Source: Gammaproteobacteria bacterium
Lineage (GTDB): Bacteria; Pseudomonadota; Gammaproteobacteria; Steroidobacterales; Steroidobacteraceae
NCBI GenBank assembly: GCA_016874235.1
Contig: VGUJ01000002.1
Location: 124,001-188,000, forward strand
Length of the DNA stretch: 64,000 nucleotides
Direction of reading: 5' to 3'
Below, in pieces: positions 55,919 to 64,000 of this stretch. The stretch's first letter is position 1. Every line of letters starts with the position of its first letter. The translations under genes were made by a program, and so were the position numbers. Under the pieces are notes generated by a model. The model was not told the DNA's origin, ran no database searches, and saw only the letters and a list, made by a program, of their open reading frames with translations.

Positions 55919-57682
55919 TTATTCTAGCAGATGGTCGACCAGCAACTGCAGGCGTCGCTCACCGTTCCACTCGTTCACATCGAGCCGATAGACGAGATGC
56001 ACGTTCTGCGGCAACACCACCGTACCGCCGGCGCCACGCAGCGCGGGTCGACCTTGCAAGAGGTTGAAGGCGATGGCGTCGAACCGACGCCCAGAGCCCT
56101 CGAGCTCCACCCACATTTTCACGTGCGTCTCACCGACGATCCGCGAGCCTTGAACGCGGAAGCGCTGATCAAATGCCGGCTCCGGAAAGGCCTGGCCCCA
56201 GGGCCCACCCTCACGCAAGGCTTCGGCGGTGGTGAGCGAAATCTCCTCCGCCCCAAGCTCCCCATCGGTCTCGATGCGATCGGCGAGCGATCCGCCCTGC
56301 TGCCAACGCGCGACCTCGGCATCGAACTCTCGTGCAAAGAGATCGAGCTCGCGACGCTCGAGCGTGAGCCCGGCGGCCATCGCATGACCCCCAAACTTCG
56401 GTAACAGCCCCGGACGTCGCGTCGAAATAGCTTCGAGCACATCGCGCGCATGAACGCCCGTGACCGAGCGCACCGAGCCTCGCAACTGGCCGTCGCCCGC
56501 ATCAGCAAACGCAATCACCGGTCGTCGCAACCGATCTTTGATACGACCCGCCACAATGCCCACCACACCCTGATGCCAACTCGGATCGTAGAGACAGAGC
56601 CCGTGACGCGCGTTGCTCGCACCGCCCTCAACCCCGACGCCGCGCCGCGCGAGGGCCTCCGGATCTTCGAGATGTCGCACCGCGGCCATGGCTTGTTCCT
56701 GCATGGTCGCCTCGATGGTCCGCCGCTCTTTGTTGAGCGTCTCGAGGCGAGCCGCGAGTGCACGCGCTTCGGTCATCGAGTCGGTGAGCAGACAGCGGAT
56801 ACCGAGACTCATGTCATCGAGTCGACCGGCGGCATTGAGCCTCGGCCCGGCGACGAAGCCGAGATCGGTGGCGATCACGTTTGCGAGCGTCTTGTTGCCC
56901 ACCTCGAGCAAGGCGCGTAGGCCCGCCGTGCATCGACCGGCGCGAATGCGCGCGAGCCCCTGAGACACGAGGATGCGGTTGTTGTCATCGAGCGGCACGA
57001 TGTCGGCGACCGTACCGAGCGCCACGAGATCGAGCCAAGTTGCCGGCGAGGCCAGCGTCGCATCGGCGAGCGCACGATGGAGCGCCGCCATCACGTAGAA
57101 CGCCACACCCACCCCCGCGAGGGCGCGCGATCCGAATTGCGCATCGGGGAGATTGGGATTGACGATGACGTTGGCAGCGGGCAGCTCTGCGCCTGCGAGG
57201 TGATGATCGGTGACGAGCACGTCGATACCGAACTGCCGCGCTGCCGCGACGCCAGGTAGACTCGAAATACCGTTATCGACCGTGATGATGAGCGCAGGAT
57301 TTTGTTGAGCTGCGAGCGCCACAATCTCCGGCGTCAGGCCGTATCCGAACTCGAAACGATTCGGCACCAGAAAATCGACGTCGACAAAACCCCAGGCGCG
57401 CAGACAACGCACGATGAGCGCCGAGCTCGTCGCACCGTCGGCATCGAAATCGCCAATGACCAAAATTCTTCGGCCGCTGCGTCGATGTGTCACCAATAGC
57501 TCGACGGCAGCATCGATCCCCTCGAGCGTCCTGACAGGCAGCAAACGATCGAGTCCGGCTCGCAACCTCGACGGATCATCGATGCCCCGGGCCGCGTAGG
57601 CACGCGCCAGCACCGGATTGAGCGAGCTCAAACGCCGAGCGACGCCCTCATCGACGGTACGGCGAGTGATCTTGAGCGTCAT
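55919..57682 (-). CDS. recJ: Single-stranded-DNA-specific exonuclease RecJ
   Basis: 587 residues from ATG 57682. Motif I is GDFDADGATS (D78, D80, D82) and motif III is TDHHLAG (D159, H160, H161). GPRLNAAGRLDD and GHAMAAGLTL belong to the DHHA1 part. An OB-fold ends the protein. It degrades single-stranded DNA 5'-3' in RecFOR and mismatch repair. Its start overlaps the upstream gene's stop by 4 nt. Confidence 0.97.
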   Translation of the reverse strand: MTLKITRRTVDEGVARRLSSLNPVLARAYAARGIDDPSRLRAGLDRLLPVRTLEGIDAAVELLVTHRRSGRRILVIGDFDADGATSSALIVRCLRAWGFVDVDFLVPNRFEFGYGLTPEIVALAAQQNPALIITVDNGISSLPGVAAARQFGIDVLVTDHHLAGAELPAANVIVNPNLPDAQFGSRALAGVGVAFYVMAALHRALADATLASPATWLDLVALGTVADIVPLDDNNRILVSQGLARIRAGRCTAGLRALLEVGNKTLANVIATDLGFVAGPRLNAAGRLDDMSLGIRCLLTDSMTEARALAARLETLNKERRTIEATMQEQAMAAVRHLEDPEALARRGVGVEGGASNARHGLCLYDPSWHQGVVGIVAGRIKDRLRRPVIAFADAGDGQLRGSVRSVTGVHARDVLEAISTRRPGLLPKFGGHAMAAGLTLERRELDLFAREFDAEVARWQQGGSLADRIETDGELGAEEISLTTAEALREGGPWGQAFPEPAFDQRFRVQGSRIVGETHVKMWVELEGSGRRFDAIAFNLLQGRPALRGAGGTVVLPQNVHLVYRLDVNEWNGERRLQLLVDHLLE

Positions 57683-58701
57683 GCACCACCATCTGCGACG
57701 GCGGTGAACACCGTTCGGTGCGGTCGCCACACTCGATAGCGATCACCCGGATCCACCGACGTCCATCGATCATTGGCTGCGACCGTGAAGCGACCGAGTC
57801 GGCCCTCCCGCAACGCGCGCACAGCCGGCGCGACCCACGCCTGATCAAAATAATCGGCAGCTACGCCCAACGTCGGTGCGATCACGAGCAGCGACTCACC
57901 AACACTCTCGAGGCTTGCATCACCGAAGATTTCATTGATGGACTCCGGCAACGGCGACACCGGCACACTCGAGAGACGGCCGAGCGCCTGCGCCCAAACA
58001 TCGTCGGTCACGATGCGTGACCAGCGCGAGGCGCCGCGCGTCGGACTCAATGGGTCGCGGGGCGGCTGTCCCCCGCCCCACAGCCACAAACTGCTGATGC
58101 CAGGCTCTCCACGCACTTCGCGCCGACGGTTGAGCGGCATAGCGTGCAGCCACATTTCGATTTCGCTCGCCAGTGCGCGTAACTCCGCACTACCCGCGCC
58201 GCTCGGCAGATGGGTCTCGAGCGACTCGCCGATGAGGCGCGCAGGCTCTACGGTGAGCGCACCCACCGCCGCCACGCCGCGCAACACGAAGCCCGCAGCG
58301 CCCGCCGGATAAAGCGCGAGGCCCTCCTCGCCGAAGGTCGTCGCAAACGCCGCCGACAGTTCGTTCGCCTCGTCCTCGGAAAGACGCAAGACACCGTTCG
58401 CCGGAAAGTGCACCGTCTTGAGTCCCGCCATCAGATGTACGGGTGTCGCGATCCAGACATCGACCCTGTCGCCGTGGCCATCGCGCCCGTCGTCGAGCCG
58501 CAACGCCGCATCGATCACACTCGCCTCGTCGATGAGCGCGAGATCATCTCGCCCCACGCCTCGAGCGACCGTCCCGCGCCAACCCCCGCGCATCAAATGC
58601 GGCGCAGCAAAACGCAGCGAGGTCAGCGACGCACCGGCCGATGAGGTCGGAGCCGCTCCACGCAGGAAAAGATCAGGGAGGACGAGCACGAGTTCGCGCA
58701 C
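57679..58701 (-). CDS. Conserved protein of unknown function, COG4255-like
   Basis: 340 residues from a GTG at 58701. EIEMWLHAMPLNRRREVRGEPGISSLWLWGGG resembles the conserved block of a proteobacterial family often found upstream of recJ and sometimes named after phosphoglycerate mutase; I recall it as COG4255. No metal or phosphate site of such a mutase is obvious here, so I do not assign that function. It is translationally coupled to recJ, and its start is 20 bp from the divergent Mth938-like gene. Confidence 0.6.
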   Translation of the reverse strand: MRELVLVLPDLFLRGAAPTSSAGASLTSLRFAAPHLMRGGWRGTVARGVGRDDLALIDEASVIDAALRLDDGRDGHGDRVDVWIATPVHLMAGLKTVHFPANGVLRLSEDEANELSAAFATTFGEEGLALYPAGAAGFVLRGVAAVGALTVEPARLIGESLETHLPSGAGSAELRALASEIEMWLHAMPLNRRREVRGEPGISSLWLWGGGQPPRDPLSPTRGASRWSRIVTDDVWAQALGRLSSVPVSPLPESINEIFGDASLESVGESLLVIAPTLGVAADYFDQAWVAPAVRALREGRLGRFTVAANDRWTSVDPGDRYRVWRPHRTVFTAVADGGA

Positions 58702-58721
58702 ATCGCGTATGTTATCGGAGC

Positions 58722-59111
58722 ATGAGACTCACCGTGACGCCGACTGGCCCCGCCCTGCTCATCCGCAGTTACGCGGAGGGTAGCCTCCGCGTCGGCGACG
58801 CCACCTGGAAAAGCCCCGTGCTGCTCGCCAGCAGCGGATTACAGCGCGCACTGCGACCCCAATCCCCCGCCGAACTCGAGGAGCGCGACCTCGAACCCGT
58901 CTTCACGGAGAAACCCGAGCTCGTCGTGATCGGCTGGGCCGTCGGCCAAACCTTCCTACCCGCCGCACAACGGCGCTGGTTCCTCGAGCGCCAGATCGGA
59001 CTCGAAATCATGGAACTCGGCGCAGCCTGCCGGACGTACAACGTGTTGATTGGGGATGGGAGGCGAGTCGTCGCACTACTTTTCCCGAATTCAACCCCGG
59101 CGCGCACCTGA
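58722..59111 (+). CDS. Mth938/Xcc1710-like domain protein (NDUFAF3 family)
   Basis: 129 residues from an ATG with GGAG directly upstream. LLIRSYAEGSLRVGDATW, PELVVIGWAVGQTFLP and GLEIMELGAACRTYNVLI are the DUF498/Mth938 fold landmarks. The mitochondrial relative NDUFAF3 helps assemble complex I; bacterial members have no settled role. It is divergent from the recJ operon and ends inside the left arm of a 115-bp palindrome. Confidence 0.8.
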   Translation: MRLTVTPTGPALLIRSYAEGSLRVGDATWKSPVLLASSGLQRALRPQSPAELEERDLEPVFTEKPELVVIGWAVGQTFLPAAQRRWFLERQIGLEIMELGAACRTYNVLIGDGRRVVALLFPNSTPART

Positions 59112-59223
59112 ACCCCGTCCGCGGGGACGCAAGAGCACCTCCGTGTGGGCTCGCGCGCGCCATCCCTGGCGCGCGCCGAGCTCACAGGGATGTGGTTTTG
59201 GCGTCCCCTTCGTGCAGGGTTCA
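59109..59223. repeat. 115-bp imperfect palindrome between convergent genes (REP/MITE-like)
   Basis: Each arm is about 54 nt. Outer arms TGAACCC/GGGTTCA (59109-59115 and 59217-59223) enclose GGGGACGC/GCGTCCCC (59123-59130 and 59201-59208). Next come an imperfect CACCTCCGTGTG/CACAGGGATGTG pair and an inner GCTCGCGCGCGCCA/TGGCGCGCGCCGAGC stem around a TCCC loop. The left end is the stop codon of the Mth938-like gene. No open frame or transposase lies within. It fills most of the 144-bp gap to pcm. Confidence 0.8.
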
Positions 59224-59255
59224 ACTGGGGCGCCGAATCGACCGTAATCCGAAGA

Positions 59256-59930
59256 TCAACTGGCCGCAATGACTCCTGCTTGAAGCGGCACAAACGACAC
59301 CACCCCAAGCTTCTCTTTCTCGTACCCCTGCTCACGTCGCGTGATACGCAGGAGTTCCTGTTTACCCTCGCCGCCCACAGGCATGACGAGACGTCCGCCC
59401 ACAGCGAGCTGTTTGAGCAGCGCATCAGGCACAGTCATTGGTGCTGCAGCGACGAGGATGCCGTCATAAGGCGCGTGCGATTTCCATCCTTCGAACCCAT
59501 CGCCATGTCGAAACTTCACGTTCTTGATACCGAGTTCTTTGAGCCGTGACTTCGCTCGTGCGAGCAGCGGCTCGATACGCTCGATGGTGTAGAGCTTGGT
59601 GACGAGGCTCGAGAGGACAGCGGTTTGATACCCGCATCCCGTGCCCACCTCCAGCACGTTCTCGCGCGGTCCGCCATCGAGCAGGGCCTCGGTCATGCGC
59701 GCCACGATGTAGGGCTGCGAAATCGTCTGCCCGAATCCGATCGGCAAGGCGGTATCTTCGTACGCTCGACTCGCGAGCGCCTCGTCGACAAACAAATGTC
59801 GCGGCACGTTACGGATGCGCTCCAGCACGGCAGGCAATTTGACGCCCTGCTCCATCAATCGCTGCACCAACCGCTCGCGGGTGCGCGCCGAGGTCATGCC
59901 GATACCGCTGATCCGCGAGTCCATCATCAA
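59256..59930 (-). CDS. pcm: Protein-L-isoaspartate O-methyltransferase
   Basis: 224 residues. [19 protein letters not shown] is the isoaspartyl-binding signature, and [16 protein letters not shown] the SAM-binding loop. It repairs isoaspartyl damage in ageing proteins. It overlaps surE by 4 nt, the usual surE-pcm pair. No rpoS or nlpD follows in this window. Confidence 0.96.
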   Translation of the reverse strand: MMMDSRISGIGMTSARTRERLVQRLMEQGVKLPAVLERIRNVPRHLFVDEALASRAYEDTALPIGFGQTISQPYIVARMTEALLDGGPRENVLEVGTGCGYQTAVLSSLVTKLYTIERIEPLLARAKSRLKELGIKNVKFRHGDGFEGWKSHAPYDGILVAAAPMTVPDALLKQLAVGGRLVMPVGGEGKQELLRITRREQGYEKEKLGVVSFVPLQAGVIAAS

Positions 59931-60682
59931 GCGATGCCCTGCAACCAGTCGTGCACGGTCTCGAGCGCCGGGTGGCGCGTGAGATCGACCTGCAGCGGCG
60001 TCACCGAGACATAGCCTTCGGCCACCGCGTTGAAATCGGTGCCGACGCCATCGTCCTGACCTTCACCCGCCATACCGACCCAGTACACCTCACGTCCGCG
60101 CGGATCCATGCTCTTGACCGAACGCTCGGCGCGATGACGATGCCCGAGACGCGTCGACTTGAAGCCCTTGAGCTCGCTGAACGGGCGATGCGGTACATTA
60201 ACGTTGAGGATCATGTTGCGATCGAGCGGATGCGTCAGCAGTCGCTGCACGATGAGCCTTGCGACCTTGGCCGCTGCCGAATAATCCATCTCCCCTGTCT
60301 CGGGTCGACGCAACGAGAACGCGACGGTCGGCAAACCGAGGAAACGCCCTTCGATGGCCGCAGCGACCGTACCCGAGTAGAGCACGTCGTCGCCCAGGTT
60401 CTCGCCATTGTTGATACCCGAGACGACCATGTCGTGTTCGAAATCGAAGAGTCCGGAGATGGCGAGGTGCACGCAATCGGTGGGCGTGCCCGTCACGAAA
60501 TGGCAATTTGGCTCGTACTCCGTGACCCGCAAGGGGTGCTCGAGGGTCAGCGCGTTACTGGCACCGCTGTGGTTCCGCTCCGGGGCGACCAAGGTGAGTT
60601 CAGAGAGACCTGTGAGCGCCTGACGCAAGGCAATGATGCCCGGCGCCCGATACCCATCATCGTTGCTCACGAGGATTTTCAT
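59927..60682 (-). CDS. surE: 5'/3'-nucleotidase SurE
   Basis: 251 residues from ATG 60682. [16 protein letters not shown] holds the metal-binding DD pair, and [17 protein letters not shown] and [23 protein letters not shown] are family signatures. It dephosphorylates nucleotides in stationary phase. It is divergent from the Smr gene, with 67 bp between. Confidence 0.97.
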   Translation of the reverse strand: MKILVSNDDGYRAPGIIALRQALTGLSELTLVAPERNHSGASNALTLEHPLRVTEYEPNCHFVTGTPTDCVHLAISGLFDFEHDMVVSGINNGENLGDDVLYSGTVAAAIEGRFLGLPTVAFSLRRPETGEMDYSAAAKVARLIVQRLLTHPLDRNMILNVNVPHRPFSELKGFKSTRLGHRHRAERSVKSMDPRGREVYWVGMAGEGQDDGVGTDFNAVAEGYVSVTPLQVDLTRHPALETVHDWLQGIA

Positions 60683-60749
60683 CGAGCTGTATCTTGGAGA
60701 CCTGTGGAGTCGGACAATATACTGAAACCCCGGATTCCGAGGTAGCAGG

Positions 60750-61283
60750 ATGCGCAAGCCCTCAGAGGATGACATTCGGGCGTTTCGCGACGCGGTGAAG
60801 GGAACTCGACCGCTCAGCGTCACGCCGCGCGTGCGCCCGAAACGCCCCAAACCGAAGCCCCGCGCGCATTTTCGTCGTCTCGGCGAGGCCGAGGTGCTCG
60901 AAGACAGTCTGCAGCTGAGCCCGATCGACCTCGAAGTGGAGTTCGGCGAGGAGCTCACCTATCGCCGATCGGGAATTCAGGACGCCGTGATGCGACGACT
61001 GCGCCGCGGCTATTACCGCGTCGAATCGGAACTCGATCTGCACGGCCTGACCGTCCCGGAGGCCAAGAGCGCGATGCGCGATTTTCTCGCCCGGGCGATC
61101 GCGAGGCAGTATCGCTGCGTGCGCGTGATCCACGGCAAGGGCTTAGGCTCAGGGCCGCGCGGACCCGTGATCAAGCAATCGGTGAACGTGATCTTGCGCC
61201 GCACCGACGCGGTCGTCGCCTTTTGCACCGCGCGACCCATCGACGGCGGTACGGGTGCCATCTACGTACTCCTGAAAAGCTGA
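60750..61283 (+). CDS. Smr domain protein (SmrA/SmrB-like)
   Basis: 177 residues. The C-terminal Smr domain has the invariant LDLHGLTVPEA and HGKGLGSG, and ends in a typical AIYVLLKS strand. Smr proteins cut RNA or DNA; E. coli SmrB cleaves mRNA between collided ribosomes. The N-terminal half is basic and charged. Whether it is an SmrA or SmrB orthologue is not settled. Confidence 0.9.
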   Translation: MRKPSEDDIRAFRDAVKGTRPLSVTPRVRPKRPKPKPRAHFRRLGEAEVLEDSLQLSPIDLEVEFGEELTYRRSGIQDAVMRRLRRGYYRVESELDLHGLTVPEAKSAMRDFLARAIARQYRCVRVIHGKGLGSGPRGPVIKQSVNVILRRTDAVVAFCTARPIDGGTGAIYVLLKS

Positions 61284-61348
61284 GCCGCCGCCACCGCGCG
61301 ATCGCATCAACGGGATGACATCATCGCAGCGACCTCATCGTGGCGAGG

Positions 61349-62116
61349 TCAACGCGGCGCGAGTAATCTCGCCATGCGCTCGCGTGTTTCGTCGGTCACC
61401 CAGCCTTCGGCCATCAGCGACTCGAGTGACTCGGGGGGCGAATCAAATAATCGCCGCAGATCGGCGCGCACTAGATTGCGCGTGCGGGCGTACGTCTTGG
61501 GGGGCAAGGCGATGAGTTCGTGGGCGAGCGCAAGGGCGCGCGTGACCACCTGGTCGGGTGAAACCACCTCATCGACGAGCCCCGCCTCGAGCGCTTCGTC
61601 GCTGCGCAGCATGACACCCCGCGGCAACAGCGCGGCTGCTCGCCGCGTGCCGACGAGCCGCTCGTACACCCGATAGATGAGTTCACCCGGGTAGAGGCCC
61701 ACCTGCACTTCGTTGAGCCCGATCCGAAACTCTCCAGCGGGCATGATGCGGTAATCGCAGAGCACCGCGATCACTGCACCGCCTGCGGGACTGTGCCCCG
61801 TGATGGCCGCGATGATCGGCAGCGACGACTCGACGAGTCGTCGCTGCAGCGCAGCGAAGGCGAGTACCAAACCCTTGGCGGAGGTCTCGCCTGCCGTCAC
61901 TTCGCGTACGTCGAGACCCGCGCAAAAGAGACCGGGTGACCCTGAGATCACGATCGCCCGAGGGGCCGAAGCCGCCTGCGCGGGATCGACCGCCGCCGTC
62001 ATCGCCTCGGCGATTTTTTGATCGAGCGCTTCGATGAGCGCTCGGTTGAGCGCGTTGACGGGCGGTCGAGCCAAGCGCAACTCGCGCACGCGTCCGTGAT
62101 CTTTGACCTCAATCAT
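61349..62116 (-). CDS. Enoyl-CoA isomerase/hydratase (crotonase fold), ECI1-like
   Basis: 255 residues from ATG 62116, overlapping the truD stop by 8 nt. GLFCAGLDVREV forms the oxyanion loop. TGHSPAGGAVIAVLCDYRI, then IGLNEVQVGLYPGELI, resembles mitochondrial delta3-delta2-enoyl-CoA isomerase, with one conserved glutamate (NEVQ) where hydratases have two. It would shift a double bond in unsaturated fatty-acid or steroid-chain oxidation. It is unusual as the last gene of the isoprenoid-truD operon. Confidence 0.82.
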   Translation of the reverse strand: MIEVKDHGRVRELRLARPPVNALNRALIEALDQKIAEAMTAAVDPAQAASAPRAIVISGSPGLFCAGLDVREVTAGETSAKGLVLAFAALQRRLVESSLPIIAAITGHSPAGGAVIAVLCDYRIMPAGEFRIGLNEVQVGLYPGELIYRVYERLVGTRRAAALLPRGVMLRSDEALEAGLVDEVVSPDQVVTRALALAHELIALPPKTYARTRNLVRADLRRLFDSPPESLESLMAEGWVTDETRERMARLLAPR

Positions 62117-63170
62117 GTTCGTCCTCCGAATGACCGGCAGCGTTCTCGACATCGAGCAGTTCGCGCAGTACCGCCGTCGCAAAACTGCCCGGTCGCAGCC
62201 TGAAACTCAAGCGCGCCGTGCGCGCAGGCTCGAGCCACTCGAGCGAGAGATCACGTACCGCCACCCGCAGCGGTCTGCGAGCGGGTTCGAGTCGCGCCTC
62301 CTGGAGCGGGTCCACGAACTCCGGGAACCGTGCAAGCACCTCGGATTCGAGCGCCGCGATGTCGCCCCCAACTCCGCCCTCACCCGTGCCAAAAAGCGGC
62401 CCCGTCGGATGGATGTCGAGCATCGCGAGCCGCGAGTGAATCGTCTCATCCACGGCGTCGACCACGAACGTCGAATTGCGTCCATCGAGGTTCGCGCGCT
62501 CGCCGACTTTGAGTTCGACCCAGCTGCCACCCTGAATTCGTTCGGCCAGCACGGCGTTGAACAGCAGTCCGCGCATCGCAGACCACACGAACCCCTGCCC
62601 ACCGCGACCCGTCTCTGCACGACGCAAGTTCGACAACTCGCGTCCGAAGCGCTGTGGGCCAAAATAATTGGGTACGCCTGTTCGAGCGATTTCATTGACC
62701 CGACGGTCGAGCATCGCGGCATCACCTTCGAAATCGCGCAGTAAAATTTTGAAGGTGTTCCCGGCAAGCGCACCGCGCGGCAGCTTGCGGTTGTGCGCAT
62801 GCGCCTCGATGACCTCGTACCCCTCGCCCTGCACGCCCGCCCAATCGGTCGGTGTGCGGGTCTCGCCCGAACGACCGCGCGCCGGCACGGTGAACCACTG
62901 GGTCGTCACGGCATGACGATCTTTGAGACCGGCGTATCCCACATCCAAATCGCGAACCCCGATGCTGCGCGCAAGCTCGCGCGCGACCCAACCGGTATTG
63001 GCATTCCGTTTACGCACACGCAGCAAGAGATGTGGGCCCTGTCCGGCCGCTTCGAATCCGAGGTCCTCGATGACCTCGAAATCTTCAGGCTCCAAACGGA
63101 TACGCGCACGACCCGCAACGGGCTCCACCGCGCGCGGCGGCGCGAGCGCAAGGCGTTCGACGGGCGTCAC
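62109..63170 (-). CDS. truD: tRNA pseudouridine-13 synthase TruD
   Basis: 353 residues. The catalytic aspartate is in [29 protein letters not shown] and [13 protein letters not shown] are TruD signatures. It makes pseudouridine 13 in tRNA-Glu. It overlaps ispF (ATGA), as in many gammaproteobacteria. Confidence 0.96.
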   Translation of the reverse strand: MTPVERLALAPPRAVEPVAGRARIRLEPEDFEVIEDLGFEAAGQGPHLLLRVRKRNANTGWVARELARSIGVRDLDVGYAGLKDRHAVTTQWFTVPARGRSGETRTPTDWAGVQGEGYEVIEAHAHNRKLPRGALAGNTFKILLRDFEGDAAMLDRRVNEIARTGVPNYFGPQRFGRELSNLRRAETGRGGQGFVWSAMRGLLFNAVLAERIQGGSWVELKVGERANLDGRNSTFVVDAVDETIHSRLAMLDIHPTGPLFGTGEGGVGGDIAALESEVLARFPEFVDPLQEARLEPARRPLRVAVRDLSLEWLEPARTARLSFRLRPGSFATAVLRELLDVENAAGHSEDEHD

Positions 63171-63640
63171 GCGCGGGTGATCAGAACGACCGCCTCGGCC
63201 GCCAGACCTTCGCGGCGACCGAGATAGCCCATCTTCTCGGTGGTGGTCGCCTTGAGGTTGACGGCGTCGGCCGCGACCCCGAGCAGCGTTGCGATGGCGC
63301 TGCGAATGGCGTCGCGATGCCCCGAGAGGCGCGGCGCCTCGCAGAGCAGAGTGAGATCGGCGTTGACGATCGAGTAGCCCCGCTCACGCAGCAGCGTGAC
63401 GGCATGAGTGACGAAGCGATCACTCGACGCGCCTCGCCACTGCGGGTCGCTATCGGGAAAATGTTGGCCGATGTCCCCGAGCCCCGCCGCGCCGAGCAAC
63501 GCATCGCAGAGCGCATGCAGCAACACGTCGCCATCGGAATGCGCGACGACACCCTGCGAGTGCGGCACACGCACCCCGCCCAGCATCACGTGATCGCCCG
63601 GCCCGAAGGCATGCACATCAAAACCTGATCCGACTCGCAT
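63167..63640 (-). CDS. ispF: 2-C-methyl-D-erythritol 2,4-cyclodiphosphate synthase
   Basis: 157 residues from ATG 63640, which shares a base with the ispD stop; a GTG at 63643 is possible. [13 protein letters not shown] and [20 protein letters not shown] carry the zinc ligands, and [13 protein letters not shown] closes the active site. It makes the cyclic diphosphate of the MEP isoprenoid pathway. Confidence 0.97.
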   Translation of the reverse strand: MRVGSGFDVHAFGPGDHVMLGGVRVPHSQGVVAHSDGDVLLHALCDALLGAAGLGDIGQHFPDSDPQWRGASSDRFVTHAVTLLRERGYSIVNADLTLLCEAPRLSGHRDAIRSAIATLLGVAADAVNLKATTTEKMGYLGRREGLAAEAVVLITRA

Positions 63641-64000
63641 CACGCTGATCCTCCAGCCGAACCCGCCCGTGCACGCAGTATGCCCTCAGCGAGCAAAAGA
63701 TCGGCCATGGTCGTGACTTTGAGATTGGTGGACTCGCCGACGATCATCCGTGGACTCGCGCCGATCCACTCCATCGCCTGCGCCTCGTCCGTCGGCACCC
63801 GCCCCGCCGCCGCCGACGCTCGCAAGGCCGAAAGCAGCGCGCCGAGCCGAAACATCTGTGGGGTCAGCGCACGACAGAGTCCGTCACGAGAGACCGTCTC
63901 GATACTGACGACGCCCGCGCCCTGCGCACCCCCGCGCTTGAGCGTATCGGCGAGCGGCATCGCGAGCAGTCCGCCCGCTAAAGCCGACGCGGAGGTACTG
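63640..64000 (-). CDS. ispD: 2-C-methyl-D-erythritol 4-phosphate cytidylyltransferase (5' part outside window)
   Basis: Only the C-terminal 119 residues are inside. [33 protein letters not shown] and [16 protein letters not shown] are IspD hallmarks. The frame stays open past the internal ATG at 63960 to the window edge. IspD makes CDP-methylerythritol, the step two before IspF. It is the first visible gene of ispD-ispF-truD-isomerase. Confidence 0.95.
   Translation of the reverse strand, partial: STSASALAGGLLAMPLADTLKRGGAQGAGVVSIETVSRDGLCRALTPQMFRLGALLSALRASAAAGRVPTDEAQAMEWIGASPRMIVGESTNLKVTTMADLLLAEGILRARAGSAGGSA

Noticed and set aside
59112-59255. A tRNA or small RNA gene in the gap before pcm
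   Set aside because: The palindrome explains the structure, and there is no T-loop consensus or cloverleaf spacing.
61331-61350. GACCTC/GAGGTC inverted repeat between the Smr and isomerase genes
   Set aside because: It is only 6 bp with an 8-nt loop and no T-run, so it is within what chance would give.

Overview
The window is a gene-dense, high-GC stretch of a gammaproteobacterial chromosome. The evidence is the gene content and order: comEC-msbA-lpxK-ycaR-kdsB in the Escherichia coli order, lepA-lepB-rnc-era-recO-pdxJ, rpoE-rseA-rseB, surE-pcm near truD-ispF-ispD, plus csiV after mfd and an sdhE gene. The accessory genes at the left end (SCP2-type thiolase, enoyl-CoA-reductase-like SDR, Rieske oxygenase, TonB receptor) would fit a hydrocarbon- or steroid-using lineage such as Steroidobacterales/Nevskiales. 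That placement is inference from gene content only. I saw no rRNA, tRNA, IS element, prophage or CRISPR array.

Layout. 1-6.8 kb: a catabolic patch with thiolase (cut by the window edge), SDR and AhpD-like protein, a bidirectional terminator, then a TonB-dependent receptor divergent from a Rieske oxygenase. 6.9-9.7 kb: lexA-imuA-imuB with a consensus LexA box and no dnaE2 alongside. 9.7-14.7 kb: a CrtI/PYROXD2-like FAD oxidoreductase, two glycosyltransferases, a methyltransferase and a small coiled-coil lipoprotein. 14.7-19.3 kb: yceD-rpmF-plsX-fabH divergent from maf, then rluC. 19.3-32.3 kb: rne, then envelope genes (kdsB, ycaR, lpxK, msbA, comEC, a DUF2062 gene, and two LolC/E permeases with lolD).

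32.3-45.5 kb: mfd-csiV facing a nine-gene same-strand run lepA-lepB-rnc-era-recO-pdxJ-exonuclease-rlmD-nagZ. 45.6-48.3 kb: rpoE-rseA-rseB-glutaredoxin behind a consensus sigma-E promoter. 48.4-53.3 kb: a succinate dehydrogenase locus, SDHAF4-like-sdhC-sdhD-sdhA-sdhB-sdhE, divergent from ygfZ. 53.3-58.7 kb: COG4255-like gene-recJ-prfB-lysS, with prfB carrying the classical programmed +1 frameshift. 58.7-64 kb: a Mth938/NDUFAF3-like gene, a 115-bp imperfect palindrome, surE-pcm, an Smr gene, and ispD (cut by the edge)-ispF-truD-enoyl-CoA isomerase.

Most same-strand neighbours overlap by 1-14 nt, so long operons and translational coupling are the rule. Convergent neighbours often abut or overlap without a visible terminator. 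I found no wholly new gene system. The best unexplained signals are the 115-bp palindrome, the succinate dehydrogenase assembly locus, the imuB with a shortened N-terminus and no dnaE2 partner, a ComEC whose metal-binding residues are lost, a hairpin that covers the plsX ribosome-binding site, and an attenuator-like stem-loop ahead of the lipoprotein gene.
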